A stretch of DNA of 64,000 nt from Hymenobacter metallilatus (GCF_003944705.1 NZ_RWIS01000002.1:248001-312000); one strand, 5' to 3'. Positions 25,689 through 35,298 are shown, counted from the stretch's first letter. Made by a program: numbers and translations. The notes: generated by a model not told the origin, from the sequence alone.

Positions 25689-28600
25689 TTATTGCCGCGT
25701 CAGGCGGAGGGTGTGGGTGCTGGCTCCGCCGGTTACGCGGAGTTGGTACACGCCAGTGGCCCAGTGCTGGCTGGGTAGGGGCAGCTCGGTAGCGCCAGGC
25801 GTGGCCGCGTCGAACACCTTGCGGCCCAGGGCATCGAACACCTGCACCTGGTAGCGGGCCGCGGGTAGGCTGCGCAGGTCGAGGGTGGCACTGCCGGTGG
25901 TGGGCACTGGGTACACACTCACGGCGGCAGCCGGCCCAAAGCGCACCGGCTGCACCGTGCTGAAGGTTTCGGTGCCATCCACATCTACCTGGCGGAGCCG
26001 GTAGTAGAGCATGCCGCCCAAAGCCAGGCGGGCCGCGCCGGCATCGGTGAAGGTGTAGCTGCGGGGCTGGGTGCTGGTGCCCGCACCCGGCCGCTGCCCG
26101 ATTTCCTGGAAGCTGCTGCCGTCGAGGCTCCGCTCCACGGCGAAGTAGGCGTTGTTCACCTCCTGGGCCGTTTGCCAGGTCAGTAGGGCGTCCTGCTGGC
26201 GGGCCTGGGCCGCGAAGTCGGTGAGGGTAACCGGCAGCGGGGTGTTGGGCCGCACCAGAATGTTGCCCGAAAACTCCGAGGTGGTGCGGTTGCTACCCGT
26301 GGTAACGGTGGTCGTGGCCGTAAGGCGCAAGGTGCCGTTGGTGAGGGCCGTCTGCACGTCGGTGGGCAGGGTATTCACCGCAACCCGGAACAGGAAGCGG
26401 CTGACGTTGGACTCGGCTCCTTGGTCGAGGCCATTCATCAGGGCGCTGTAATTGCCGCGGGCGGCGTCCCGGTCGGTGTTGGTGTCGTTGCCCCCGGTGC
26501 CTTCGGTGCGGCTGAACAGGTACGTTCTGCCCTGCCCGAAAGCCGGCCCGTTGGCATCCGACACGAAGAACTCCAGCAAAGCTCCGGTGGGTGCGTAGCC
26601 CGTCAGCACCAGGTTACCGCCCGTCGAAACGGCCTGGGTGGTTACTGGGAAGTTCAGCAGCCCGTTGCCGCCCGCGTCGGCGTCGGCGTTGTCGTTGCGC
26701 GTGACGTAGGCGCTGGTGCCGGCCTGCTGGTTGTCGGCGCTGTTGAGCAGGTCGATGCCCAGCGTGCCGTTGCCGAAGGTGCTGTTCTGGCTGATGGTGT
26801 TGAGGGTGGTAGTGGACATGCCCAGCACGCCCGCCCCCGTGTTGCCACTGAGCACGTTGCGGCTGATGACGTTGGCCGCACCATCCAGCCGGATGCCGGC
26901 CGTAGCCGTGCCGCCCACGCCGTTGCCCGTTACGGTGTTGCCGCTGATGGTGGCGCTGCCGGTGCTGCCGCTCAGGTCGAGGCCGGTGCCCTGGTTGGCC
27001 GCCAGCAGGTTGCCGCGCACGGTGCCCCCGTAGTTGCCCAGGTGGATGCCATCGGCGGCGGTGTTGCTGAGGCCATTGCCCCGGATTTCATTGTTCTCAA
27101 TGAGCAGGGTAGTGGGCGAGCCGCTGGCGGCGCTTTCAATGCCGCTGCCCCCGTGGAACCCAATGAGGTTGTTGGTGATGGTAGCGGCTATAGCACCTAC
27201 GGTATTGGTGTTGAAGTTGCCCAGGTAGATGCCGCTGCCCAGGCTGCGGGTACTGCTGCCGGGGTCCTGGAAGCCGTTAGTGGCCGTGCCCAGCACGTTG
27301 CCCGTGAGCACCGTGCCCGTAAGGGCGTTGCCGGTCACGTACACGTCGGCCCCCGTCAGGTTGCCAGCCGAGTTGCCAAAGCCGTACACGCCCAGGTTGG
27401 TCACCGTCAGGTTCGGGGCCGAGAGGGTGAGGCCGTAGGTGGAGTTGGCGGTGCCGGGAGCACCCACAATCTGCACCTCGGGGCCGCTGACCTGACCCAG
27501 AGCAGTGGCGGCGCTAACCGAACCGCCCACCGTACCGCCCGTGCCCAGCGTGGTGCCGTTGGCGTTGCCTACGTTGCGGGTCTGGGTGGCCCCGTCCAGC
27601 ACCGTGCGCTCATCGGTCAGGGCCGGCAAAGCTCCGTCGGTGGCCGTATTCACGGCTATGCTGGCTACTTGCTGACCCCCGGTTAGGGTAGTAAGCTGGT
27701 TAACCAGGCCGCTGCGCAAACCGGCGTGAGCCTGCCCGTCCGAAATCATAAAAATGCTGGTTTCGATTCCCGCCGCCGGGTCCGAGCCGGCGTTGGCGGC
27801 CTGGTCGAGCAGCAGGTTGGGCAGGGCGTTGGCGTTCAGCATAAACTGGCGCAAGGAGCCCTGGCCGGTGCTACGGGTGCTGGTGATGGTGGAGAAGTTG
27901 AAGCCAAAATCAACCCCCGTTACCTGCGAAGTGCTGCCAAACGTCACCGTGGATACCGACTGGGGCGTGGCCTGGCCGTCGGTGAGGGCCGCCAGGGTCT
28001 GGCTGCCCGAGTTGGTAGCCGCGTCCAGCAGCTGCGGCGCCTCGCCACCCACCCGGTTCAGGTCGTCGGTGCCGGTTTGGGTGCGGAAGGTTTGCACCGG
28101 CACCACGCCCGTGGCCTGCGGAGCCCGGGCCGAGCGTACGGTGTTGTTCACCACACGCACCGTGTAGCTGGTGCCGCTGCTCGACACAATGCCCGAGAAG
28201 CCGTAGAGGCCATCGGCTCCGCTGGTGGTGGTAGCTACCAGCGTACCGGCCGTGTTGTACAACTCCACCTTGGCCCCGGCGCTGCCGGTAGCCGACCCGT
28301 CGCCATCCGCCGAAACCCCGGAGGCCAGGGCGCTGGCCTCGGCCGCGGCGTAGTTGCGGCCGGCCCCGCCGCCATAGTTCACGTCGTCGAAAATGCGGCC
28401 GGCAATGTCAAACACCGGCTCCACCCGCACGTTGGCAGCGGGCAGGGTACCGTCGTTGTTGGCCGTGCGCGGGTCGTTGTCCCCGTCGGCCGTTGAAATG
28501 CCCTTACCTGTTACGGTCTGGGCCGGCATGGTGAAGGTAACGGCGTAGCTGAGGGTGCCGCTGTTGGCAAAGGAGGCCGTGGCCGGGAACGTCACCACGC

Positions 28601-31600
28601 CGGTAGAGGGATTGTAGGTGCCCCCGCCCAGGCTGCTAAAGGAGCCGGCCGGCAGGTTGGGAGCCACCGTAATGGTGGGCACCAGATTCAGGGCCGTGCC
28701 GGGGCCGTTGTTCACCAGATTCAGGGTGAAGGTAATGGCCGTGCCGGGCGCGGCCGTAGTGGCCGAGGACGTCAGCGTGGTTACTACGTCGGCCGGGCAG
28801 CCGGCAATCTGGTTGGGCACGTCGGCCCGGGTAATGCCGGTCTGGGCCTGGCCCTGGTCGGCCCCGCCCACGCCCGAGCCGTACGACTCAAACCCGAAGG
28901 TGGTGCCGTTAGCTGAGGCGTTGGAAGCCGTGGCCGCGTTCAGCCGCGAGGAGGCAAAAATGGCCCCGCCCGCGCCGCCCCCACCGGGACCGTGGGGTGA
29001 GCCGCCGCCCGTGTTTCGGCCGCCCTGCCCGCCGTTGGCCAGCACCGTTAGGTTGTCCAGCACTGGGCTGTTCGGGTTGCCGTTGGAGGCATTCACCAGT
29101 ACCACGGCCGAGCCACCGGCCCCGCCGCCGCCCGAACCATCGTTCTGGGCCACGTAAGGCATGGCTGCCCCGTTCACGTTGATAATGCCCGTGCCAGTGA
29201 GGTTGCCGGCCCGCAGCAGCACAATGCCACCCCCGGCCGCGCCCGAGCTGGCAAAGCCACTTATATTCACGCCGCTGGCGTTAGTAGTGTTCGGGCCAGG
29301 AATACCGGCATTTTCGGGTACTACGGGGTTGGTGGGCGTGCTGCCGGTGCCGGTGGCGCGCTGCACGGTGCCGTTGTTAGTGGTGCCCGCGCCGCCGCCG
29401 CCGCCCATAATCACGCGGCTGGGCGTGGCCTGGGTAAAGTCGGCTCCGCCGTAGCCGCCGTAAGGGTCATTGGAGTTCCAGGCGTTGCCGCCCTGACCGC
29501 CACGGCCGGCGTTGCCGCCGCCGCCGCCGCCGGTGTTCTGGTCGTTGCTGCCGGGGTTACCGTCGGTACCGCCGCCGCCGGCGTTGCCAGGGCCGCCGCG
29601 GGCCCGGTCGCCGAGGGGGTAGCCGTCGGTTACGGAAGCCGGGAGCAGACCGCTCACCTGGGTATCGAGGAAGGGCGTGGTAGCCGTGCCGGCCCGGTAG
29701 GCGGCAAACTGGTCGGCGTCGTTGAGGTAGCGCGGGGTGCCCGCCGTGCCCTCACCCTTATTGGCGCTGGTGGTGAGGGTATTGCTGTGGCGGTAGTCAG
29801 AGTCGGTAACGCCCGTTGCGCCCGTCAGCTGCTGCCCGGCCCCGCCCCGGAAGCCCTTGCCGGCCATGTCGATGGTGCGGCCGTTCATGTTCAGCGTGCC
29901 GTTCACATCCAGCACCACCACGCCGCCGGTGCGGCCGTTCCAGCGCGGGCCGGTTACGTCACCGGTCAGGGTGAGGTTGAAGTTGCGCGGCACCCGAATT
30001 ACCTGGAAGCGTTGCTGGCCCTGGCTGGCCGTGGCATCGGCCGAAATGTAGGCGTTAATGAGGCCGTTACGTAGGGTAATGGTGCTGCCGCTTACGCTGG
30101 CCACCACGCCGTACTCGTACAGGCCGGCCCGGAAGTTGGCGTTCTGCAGGTTGCCAGCCGCCAGGTTATTGCCCGCAATACCGTCGCCGTAGCCGTCGGT
30201 ATTCGTTGTGTTCAGCTCCGCAGCCTGCATCTGCATAATTACCACCAGGTCGCCGGGGCCAATAGGTGTCTGGCTGCCGCTGCTCAGAATAGGTCCCAGG
30301 GTGAGGGTGGTGCTGCCTTCGGCCACGGTACCCACGCCGGGGTAGTAGCTGTTGGGCACCGCCTGGAAGGTGGGAGCCGGCGACTCCACGTCCACGCACT
30401 CGGTAGCCGCCGCCGCGGTGCTAATAACGTCTGTGGTAATCTGGGCCTGGCCGTTGGTGCCGTCGTTGTTACCGGCGGCCGGGTCGCCGTTGGCGGTGGC
30501 GCTGCTAGCTGAGGCCGAGGCCGTAATGGTGGTGCCGGTCGTAGCCGGGGCATTAAAGCGCACGGTGTAAGCCAGAAACTGGCCCACGGCCAGAGTGCCC
30601 ACCGTGGGCCAGCTTACCTGCCCCGACGAGGCATTGTACACCCCGCCATCCGACACTACCACGCCCGTAAGACTGGCTGGAAGCTGCACCCGAGGGGCCA
30701 CGCTGGTTGCCGTACTGGGGCCCAGGTTGGTGGTTACCGCCGTGTAGGTGATGGTTTGGTTGGTGATAACGCGGGTTGGGCCGTTCAGCGCCACCGCCAC
30801 GTCGGCCACCTGAGTGGGGGCCGTGTAGGAACTGGCTTGGTTGTCGCCGGAGTTGCTGTCGGGGAAGTTGGCGGCCGACACGCTGGCCGTGCCCGTTACG
30901 GGCTGGCCCAGCATGGTAAAGGCAATACTGCGGGTAGTGCTGGCCCCGGAGCCCAGCCCGAAGGCCGGGAAAGTTGCCACGCCGCTGGCCGCGTCGTAGG
31001 TGCCGCTATTCGAGAGCGAAACCCCCGTCAGGTTGGCGGGCAGCTGAATGGTCAGCACGATGTTGCCGGGAGCGGCCGGGCCGTTGTTGCGGGCCGTAGC
31101 CGTAAAATACACCAGGCTGCCCTGGGGCGCGGTGGCCGGTGAGGTCAGACTGGCACTCAGATCGGCAGTGGCGTCCTGCACCGGGATGCTGTAGGTAGCC
31201 GTATTACCGGCCGCGCCGCTGTTGTCGTTGGCGTTGAACTGGAACGTCTGGGTACCAATGCCGGTGCCATTGGGCGCCAGGTAAGCCAATCGGCCCAGAT
31301 CAGCCACCAGCACCGTAAAGGGGGCCGTTACGGGCTGGTAGTTGGCCGCCCCCGAGGCATTCACGTTGTATTGCAGCTGGCCCTGAGCCGGCAGGCTGGT
31401 AATGGTGTAGGAGGCAATGGTGCCATCGGGGTCGAAGCCGGTGGTGGCCACGATGCCGGGCGCAAGCGCCGCGCGGGTGCCATTGTTGTACACTACCGCA
31501 TTGGTTACCCCCGCGGTAGAAGGAGCCAGGTTGGAGGTGGCGTAGTCGCGCCCCGAGGGGCCGGCGCAAAACTCCGTCTGCGGAATTACGCGGGCCGAGA

Positions 31601-32252
31601 GGTTGTCGGGCCCGCCGCTGTAGGAGAGGCGTAACTCGCTGCCGCCGGTACTCTGCTCGAATAGTACCTGCACATCATACAGGCCCGTAACGGCGGCCGT
31701 AAACGTGCGGCTCACGGCGGCCGTAGCCGTGCGGGTGCCCGTTATCTGCAAAAAAGCATTGTTAGGCGTGGGCTGACTGAGGGTGGCTTCCTTACCCAGA
31801 AATACGTAGGCCGCATCGTCGGCCCGCAGAGTGAGGGTATAGGCGGCCCCGGCTTTCAGGTACAGACTGCCCCGGTGCCGGGCGCTAAACTGCGTGGGAA
31901 TTGCTGTAGTACCGCTGGCCGGTGGCACCGTCACGCCGAACGGCAGGTAGCCCGAGCCCGTGGTGCCGGTGCTGGTATTCTGGAAATTCAGCGTGCCATC
32001 AGTGCGCGTCTGGCCCGCCGCTGTGGCCGTAAAGAACGTCACCGGGCTACCTGCTGCAAAACCAGCCTGACTCTGAAATAAGCCAGGATAAAACTCCGCG
32101 AACAGTCCGGATGTGCTGCCTGCGCTTACACCAGTGCTGGTGTAAGTACCGCTGCAAGGCGGCGCAGCCTGCCCCAGGGCGTGGCTGCTCCAGCCTACTG
32201 CCCCGGTAAGCAACAGCCACTGCTTACCAAGCGACAATAAACGTTTGATCAT
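25689..32252 (-). CDS. Giant T9SS-secreted surface protein (PA14, DUF11, beta-helix)
   Basis: 2187 residues from ATG 32252 (MIKRLLSLGKQWLLL, signal peptide). In order: a PA14-like domain (about 30-220; GLFAEFYPGLF, LRADDAAYVFLG); a cadherin-like stretch (FDPDGTIASYTITSLP); two DUF11 repeats (about 355-475 and 477-600; TARNNGPAAPGNI, TTNLGPSTATSV); a large middle region with a Gly-rich segment near residue 900; a third DUF11 repeat (about 1150-1270); an SdrD-B-like domain (about 1277-1377; GRIFDDVNYGG); a right-handed beta-helix (about 1650-1850; repeated GN.(V/L).GN); an Fn3-like domain (LTWQTAQEVNNAYFAVERS) and a T9SS type A sorting domain (final 80 residues; VSVYPVPTTG, VFDALGR, ATGVYQLRV). 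It is probably displayed on the cell surface as an adhesin. Confidence 0.92.
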   Translation of the reverse strand: MIKRLLSLGKQWLLLTGAVGWSSHALGQAAPPCSGTYTSTGVSAGSTSGLFAEFYPGLFQSQAGFAAGSPVTFFTATAAGQTRTDGTLNFQNTSTGTTGSGYLPFGVTVPPASGTTAIPTQFSARHRGSLYLKAGAAYTLTLRADDAAYVFLGKEATLSQPTPNNAFLQITGTRTATAAVSRTFTAAVTGLYDVQVLFEQSTGGSELRLSYSGGPDNLSARVIPQTEFCAGPSGRDYATSNLAPSTAGVTNAVVYNNGTRAALAPGIVATTGFDPDGTIASYTITSLPAQGQLQYNVNASGAANYQPVTAPFTVLVADLGRLAYLAPNGTGIGTQTFQFNANDNSGAAGNTATYSIPVQDATADLSASLTSPATAPQGSLVYFTATARNNGPAAPGNIVLTIQLPANLTGVSLSNSGTYDAASGVATFPAFGLGSGASTTRSIAFTMLGQPVTGTASVSAANFPDSNSGDNQASSYTAPTQVADVAVALNGPTRVITNQTITYTAVTTNLGPSTATSVAPRVQLPASLTGVVVSDGGVYNASSGQVSWPTVGTLAVGQFLAYTVRFNAPATTGTTITASASASSATANGDPAAGNNDGTNGQAQITTDVISTAAAATECVDVESPAPTFQAVPNSYYPGVGTVAEGSTTLTLGPILSSGSQTPIGPGDLVVIMQMQAAELNTTNTDGYGDGIAGNNLAAGNLQNANFRAGLYEYGVVASVSGSTITLRNGLINAYISADATASQGQQRFQVIRVPRNFNLTLTGDVTGPRWNGRTGGVVVLDVNGTLNMNGRTIDMAGKGFRGGAGQQLTGATGVTDSDYRHSNTLTTSANKGEGTAGTPRYLNDADQFAAYRAGTATTPFLDTQVSGLLPASVTDGYPLGDRARGGPGNAGGGGTDGNPGSNDQNTGGGGGGNAGRGGQGGNAWNSNDPYGGYGGADFTQATPSRVIMGGGGGAGTTNNGTVQRATGTGSTPTNPVVPENAGIPGPNTTNASGVNISGFASSGAAGGGIVLLRAGNLTGTGIINVNGAAMPYVAQNDGSGGGGAGGSAVVLVNASNGNPNSPVLDNLTVLANGGQGGRNTGGGSPHGPGGGGAGGAIFASSRLNAATASNASANGTTFGFESYGSGVGGADQGQAQTGITRADVPNQIAGCPADVVTTLTSSATTAAPGTAITFTLNLVNNGPGTALNLVPTITVAPNLPAGSFSSLGGGTYNPSTGVVTFPATASFANSGTLSYAVTFTMPAQTVTGKGISTADGDNDPRTANNDGTLPAANVRVEPVFDIAGRIFDDVNYGGGAGRNYAAAEASALASGVSADGDGSATGSAGAKVELYNTAGTLVATTTSGADGLYGFSGIVSSSGTSYTVRVVNNTVRSARAPQATGVVPVQTFRTQTGTDDLNRVGGEAPQLLDAATNSGSQTLAALTDGQATPQSVSTVTFGSTSQVTGVDFGFNFSTITSTRSTGQGSLRQFMLNANALPNLLLDQAANAGSDPAAGIETSIFMISDGQAHAGLRSGLVNQLTTLTGGQQVASIAVNTATDGALPALTDERTVLDGATQTRNVGNANGTTLGTGGTVGGSVSAATALGQVSGPEVQIVGAPGTANSTYGLTLSAPNLTVTNLGVYGFGNSAGNLTGADVYVTGNALTGTVLTGNVLGTATNGFQDPGSSTRSLGSGIYLGNFNTNTVGAIAATITNNLIGFHGGSGIESAASGSPTTLLIENNEIRGNGLSNTAADGIHLGNYGGTVRGNLLAANQGTGLDLSGSTGSATISGNTVTGNGVGGTATAGIRLDGAANVISRNVLSGNTGAGVLGMSTTTLNTISQNSTFGNGTLGIDLLNSADNQQAGTSAYVTRNDNADADAGGNGLLNFPVTTQAVSTGGNLVLTGYAPTGALLEFFVSDANGPAFGQGRTYLFSRTEGTGGNDTNTDRDAARGNYSALMNGLDQGAESNVSRFLFRVAVNTLPTDVQTALTNGTLRLTATTTVTTGSNRTTSEFSGNILVRPNTPLPVTLTDFAAQARQQDALLTWQTAQEVNNAYFAVERSLDGSSFQEIGQRPGAGTSTQPRSYTFTDAGAARLALGGMLYYRLRQVDVDGTETFSTVQPVRFGPAAAVSVYPVPTTGSATLDLRSLPAARYQVQVFDALGRKVFDAATPGATELPLPSQHWATGVYQLRVTGGASTHTLRLTRQ

Positions 32253-32610
32253 AAGGGTAAGAAATAGAAAGAAAACAAGAAAAACTCGCACAACACACAA
32301 TGAAAACCCCCTACTCTGGTTTCATTCTGAAACCAAAATAGAGGGTTATGAGCTACCTAAAATAAGAAAACGCGCCTTCTACGAGAATAGGGTAAAAATG
32401 TTTAAAAAGTTTGATTTTATATTGAATAGTTTATATATAAAGAAAACTGATATTGTGTATATGTCTGTTAATCAGATTAAATAGCAGCTAGGCAATAGAG
32501 GTCCTGTTCAAAATTGGAATTTAGTACATAACCAAGTTGCTACGTAACACAAGTAAGCGCCTCTCCTCCGGCTGGTACGTCTGGTTCCTGGAATGGGAAA
32601 TATGAATTGC
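32253..32610. promoter_or_regulatory. AT-rich leader of the giant surface protein
   Basis: 358 bases without a convincing gene and far more AT-rich than the rest of the window, between the surface protein (leftward) and the CinA gene. It contains a hairpin TGGTTTCA (32317-32324) / TGAAACCA (32328-32335) with a 3-base loop, which a leftward transcript would carry in its 5' leader, and many T/A runs. A 79-codon rightward reading frame (32245-32484) is Lys/Ile-rich and unlike the host in codon use, so it is not called. Probably promoter and leader control of the adhesin gene. Confidence 0.45.
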
Positions 32611-33111
32611 CTAGGCGGGTGCCTCCTGCTGCCGTTCTAATAATTCTGCCAGCTTCTCATAAATAAACTCACTGGCCCGCTGTCTGATGGCGTCGCCAGT
32701 ACCCGGAAACTGCTCGCGGTACTCATGGGCTTTGCCCTGGAACAGAATGGTTACGAATACTGTGCCCACCGGCTTATCGGGAGTGGCTGATTTGCCGGGG
32801 CCGCACAGGCCGGTAATGGCCACGCATACATCGGCGTGGGGCAGTTGGCGCTGCAACCCCAAGGCCATTTCGTTGGTGGTTTGCTGACTTTCAGCAGAAT
32901 AGGTTGTGAGAGTTGCCTTCTTTACGCCCAGCAACTTCTGCTTGGCATCTGTATGATAGGTTACCACCGAACCCAGCAGCACCTCACTCACACCGGTAGC
33001 CGGTGCCAGTTGAGACGCAACCAGGCCACAGGTGCAGCTTTCCGCCAGGGCCAGCGTAAGCTTGTGTTTGATAAAATTCTTTATCAGCTCGTCGGGAAGG
33101 GCCTTTTTCAT
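32611..33111 (-). CDS. CinA-family nicotinamide-nucleotide amidase (PncC-like)
   Basis: 166 residues, the size of stand-alone PncC. The family motifs are present with changes: LAESCTCGLVASQLA (catalytic Ser in AESC; the family usually has ESCTGG), VTYHTDAKQKLLGV, and ITGLCGPGKS (usually TGIAGPGG), then KPVGTVFVTI. Deamidates nicotinamide mononucleotide in NAD recycling. Both Gly/Ala-to-Cys changes fall next to the active site, so activity may be altered. Single gene. Confidence 0.88.
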   Translation of the reverse strand: MKKALPDELIKNFIKHKLTLALAESCTCGLVASQLAPATGVSEVLLGSVVTYHTDAKQKLLGVKKATLTTYSAESQQTTNEMALGLQRQLPHADVCVAITGLCGPGKSATPDKPVGTVFVTILFQGKAHEYREQFPGTGDAIRQRASEFIYEKLAELLERQQEAPA

Positions 33112-33188
33112 AAGTGTAGGGCAAGTAGTACACTTACGCAGGGCAGCCGCGAAGGGTGCGGCCGAGCTTGCTTCCCGGAGGTAACCAG

Positions 33189-33235
33189 TACGGGGGGCGG
33201 TTCCCGCGCTTATGCAGCGGCAACCGCCCCCCGTA
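33189..33235 (-). terminator. Hairpin after the outer membrane protein gene
   Basis: Perfect 14-bp stem (TACGGGGGGCGGTT, 33189-33202, against 33222-33235) with a 19-base loop, 51 bases past the leftward stop at 33286. No strong T-run, so it may act as an mRNA stabiliser or be a repeat. Confidence 0.45.
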
Positions 33236-33285
33236 ACCAGCCGCCGGAGTAAACAGGCCGCAAAATCAGATTAAGATAATCCGGA

Positions 33286-33939
33286 CTACCGGCCAAGCCC
33301 GATAACAAGGCCCACCGACACTTCTACTCCACCAGGGCTGATGATTTCCACCACATTACGCAACCGTTGCGAGGGGCTATATCCGGCGTCATACAACACC
33401 GGGTCGCCGGTGAGCAGGATGCCGTAGCCACCCGTTGCCAGTAGCCCGATACGACCCGGCTGCCAGCGCAGGCCGCCCCGCAGGTGCAGGGTACCACTGG
33501 GCTTCATAGAATACACTGCCTGTTCGCCGTCCAGCTCCACCGATACATTATCTACCCGGCCGGTACGTACCAGATTGGCCCCTATGTAAGGCGTAAACGG
33601 CCGGTTGGGGTTGAGGTAATACCGGGTGCCAATTCCAATTTTGCCGCCTACACCCAAGCCCAGGCCACCATTGATGTCCCAGGCAGGAGTGAGGTGATGC
33701 GCATAGGAAATACCAAACCCATAAGGTGCTCCCCAACCTAGCTCCAGCGTCAGGCTGCCGGGGTAGCGCGGAGCCGCGTCGGCAGCGGGTTGCATGGCCT
33801 GGGGCATGTAGTAAGGAGCCGGCTGCTGGGGTACGGTGCCTGGCTGGGGTACGCTGTTTAGCTCGGTCTGGGCCTGGGCCTGGCCCGCAACGAGGTAGGC
33901 CAGCCCACCGGCCAGCAGAAGGGTAGATAGTTTTTGCAT
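33286..33939 (-). CDS. Secreted/outer membrane beta-barrel protein of unknown function
   Basis: 217 residues. Signal peptide (LLAGGLAYLVAGQAQAQ), a Pro/Gln-rich linker to about 55, then alternating beta strands with aromatic girdles (LTLELGWGAPYGFGISYAHH, INGGLGLGVGGKIGIGTRYYL, LHLRGGLRWQPGRIG, VEVSVGLVIGLGR at the end). The pattern and the closing aromatic-poor but Gly-rich strand suggest a small eight-stranded outer membrane barrel. No enzymatic motif. A TATTTTTG -7 box lies 50 bases upstream. Confidence 0.65.
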   Translation of the reverse strand: MQKLSTLLLAGGLAYLVAGQAQAQTELNSVPQPGTVPQQPAPYYMPQAMQPAADAAPRYPGSLTLELGWGAPYGFGISYAHHLTPAWDINGGLGLGVGGKIGIGTRYYLNPNRPFTPYIGANLVRTGRVDNVSVELDGEQAVYSMKPSGTLHLRGGLRWQPGRIGLLATGGYGILLTGDPVLYDAGYSPSQRLRNVVEIISPGGVEVSVGLVIGLGR

Positions 33940-33988
33940 GAAAATAGGGTAAAAAATGTCTCTATATAGCCCGTGGCAAATACAGGGC

Positions 33989-33996
33989 CAAAAATA
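33989..33996 (-). promoter_or_regulatory. -7 box (TATTTTTG) for the beta-barrel gene
   Basis: Exact match to TAnnTTTG on the minus strand, 49 bases from the ATG at 33939. It lies between that gene and the end of the amidohydrolase gene. Confidence 0.45.
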
Positions 33997-34005
33997 TCCG
34001 GTAGT

Positions 34006-35298
34006 TTATTCCTGCCGGTATACCGTGCCCTGTTTCATTACGAAGCGCACCCGCTGCATTACCGTAATATCCTGAGTTGGGTCGCCCTCCACGGCTACCA
34101 CGTCGGCCAGCTTACCGGGCTCCAGGGTGCCCAGGTTGCTGGTCTGGCCCAGTAGTTCGGCTGCCGCTACGGTGGCGCTGCGTAGGGCCTCGTAGGCGGG
34201 CATCCCGGCTTCTACCATGTACTGAAACTCCAGCGCATTCACGCCGTGGCGGTACACGGAAGCATCGGTGCCGAATGCAATTTTTACCCCGGCTTTGTAC
34301 GCCCGTCCAAAAGTGCCCTGCAGCTTGGGGCCAATGGCCAGGGCTTTGGGCGTTACCAGGGGCGGGTAGTAGTTCGGAATTTTGGCGGAGTCGGCCACCG
34401 ATTTGCCGGCCGTAATGGTGGGCACATACCAGGTACCGTATTTCTTCATCAGCTTCATGGTTTCGTCGTCCATGAGGGTGCCATGCTCGATGCTGGTCAC
34501 GCCCGCCCGAATGGCCCGCTTCATACCCTCGGCGCCGTGGGCATGGCAGGCCACCGCCAGACCCAAGTCCCGCGCTGTTTCCACCACTGCCCTGATTTCC
34601 TCCTCGGTAAACTGCGGGGCCGAGCCGTCTTTGGCTACCGACAGTACCCCACCGGTGCTGGCAATTTTGATGAGGTCGGCCCCGCGCTTATACTGCTCAC
34701 GTACGGCCTGCCGGCCCTGGTCGGGGCCGTTGGCCACGCCGTCGGGTGGGCCCGGCATACCCATCAGGTCGAGGCGGTAGCCATTGGTGGGGTCCATGTG
34801 GCCGCCCGTGCCCGATATGGCTTTGCCGGCCGTAAAAATGCGCGGCCCCGTTGCCTGGCCCCGGTTTATGGCGTTGCGCAGGGCAATGTTCACGCCCGAG
34901 CCCCCCAGGTCGCGCACCGTGGTAAAGCCGGCCAGCAAAGTTTTACGGGCATACTCCAGGGAGCCAAAGGCCACATCGGCTGGGTTCTGAGTGAACTCCT
35001 TGAGGTAGTTGTCCTTGCTGGTTTCGCCCTCCAGGTGTACGTGGCAGTCAATGAGGCCCGGCAGTACCGTGCGGCTCTTCAGGTCAATTACTTTATCCTG
35101 AGCGGTGGCCGGAGCCGAGTAGCCCTGCTCAATAGCTACAATACGGCCATTTTCCACAACCACCGTCATTTCGGGGCGGGCGCGCTCAGTACGCATATCC
35201 AGCAGGCGGCCGCAGTGCAGGTACGTTTTCTGGGCCTGGGTTGTGGTAGCCAGCAGCAGCCCACCGGCCAGTAAGGCCCAGCGTAAAGGAAACATCAT
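34006..35298 (-). CDS. Secreted metal-dependent amidohydrolase
   Basis: 430 residues with signal peptide (LRWALLAGGLLLATTTQAQ). Amidohydrolase superfamily layout: a small beta domain (about 20-80), then the TIM barrel with metal ligands in LPGLIDCHVHLEGE (about 84), a Lys in LIKIASTGG (about 212) for a bridging carboxylate, His in AVACHAHGAEGMKRAIRAG and TSIEHGTLMDD, and Asp in IAFGTDASV (about 345). Closest in type to the imidazolonepropionase-like/Xaa-Pro dipeptidase subgroup. Hydrolyses a cyclic amide or peptide outside the cytoplasm; substrate unknown. A TATCTTCC -7-like box sits at 35330-35337. Confidence 0.9.
   Translation of the reverse strand: MMFPLRWALLAGGLLLATTTQAQKTYLHCGRLLDMRTERARPEMTVVVENGRIVAIEQGYSAPATAQDKVIDLKSRTVLPGLIDCHVHLEGETSKDNYLKEFTQNPADVAFGSLEYARKTLLAGFTTVRDLGGSGVNIALRNAINRGQATGPRIFTAGKAISGTGGHMDPTNGYRLDLMGMPGPPDGVANGPDQGRQAVREQYKRGADLIKIASTGGVLSVAKDGSAPQFTEEEIRAVVETARDLGLAVACHAHGAEGMKRAIRAGVTSIEHGTLMDDETMKLMKKYGTWYVPTITAGKSVADSAKIPNYYPPLVTPKALAIGPKLQGTFGRAYKAGVKIAFGTDASVYRHGVNALEFQYMVEAGMPAYEALRSATVAAAELLGQTSNLGTLEPGKLADVVAVEGDPTQDITVMQRVRFVMKQGTVYRQE

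Noticed and set aside
26421..27686. 421-residue rightward frame inside the giant adhesin
   Set aside because: It is the complement of Gly/Ala/Thr-rich repeats of the adhesin; composition is monotonous and no motif or start signal is present.
29386..29640. Repeats in the adhesin as a CRISPR or tandem-repeat array
   Set aside because: They are in-frame Gly-codon runs with no regular spacer; they are coding.
32245..32484. 79-codon Lys/Ile-rich rightward frame in the AT-rich leader
   Set aside because: Overlaps the adhesin start, atypical composition explained by the local AT content, no recognisable domain. Could be foreign but there is no support.
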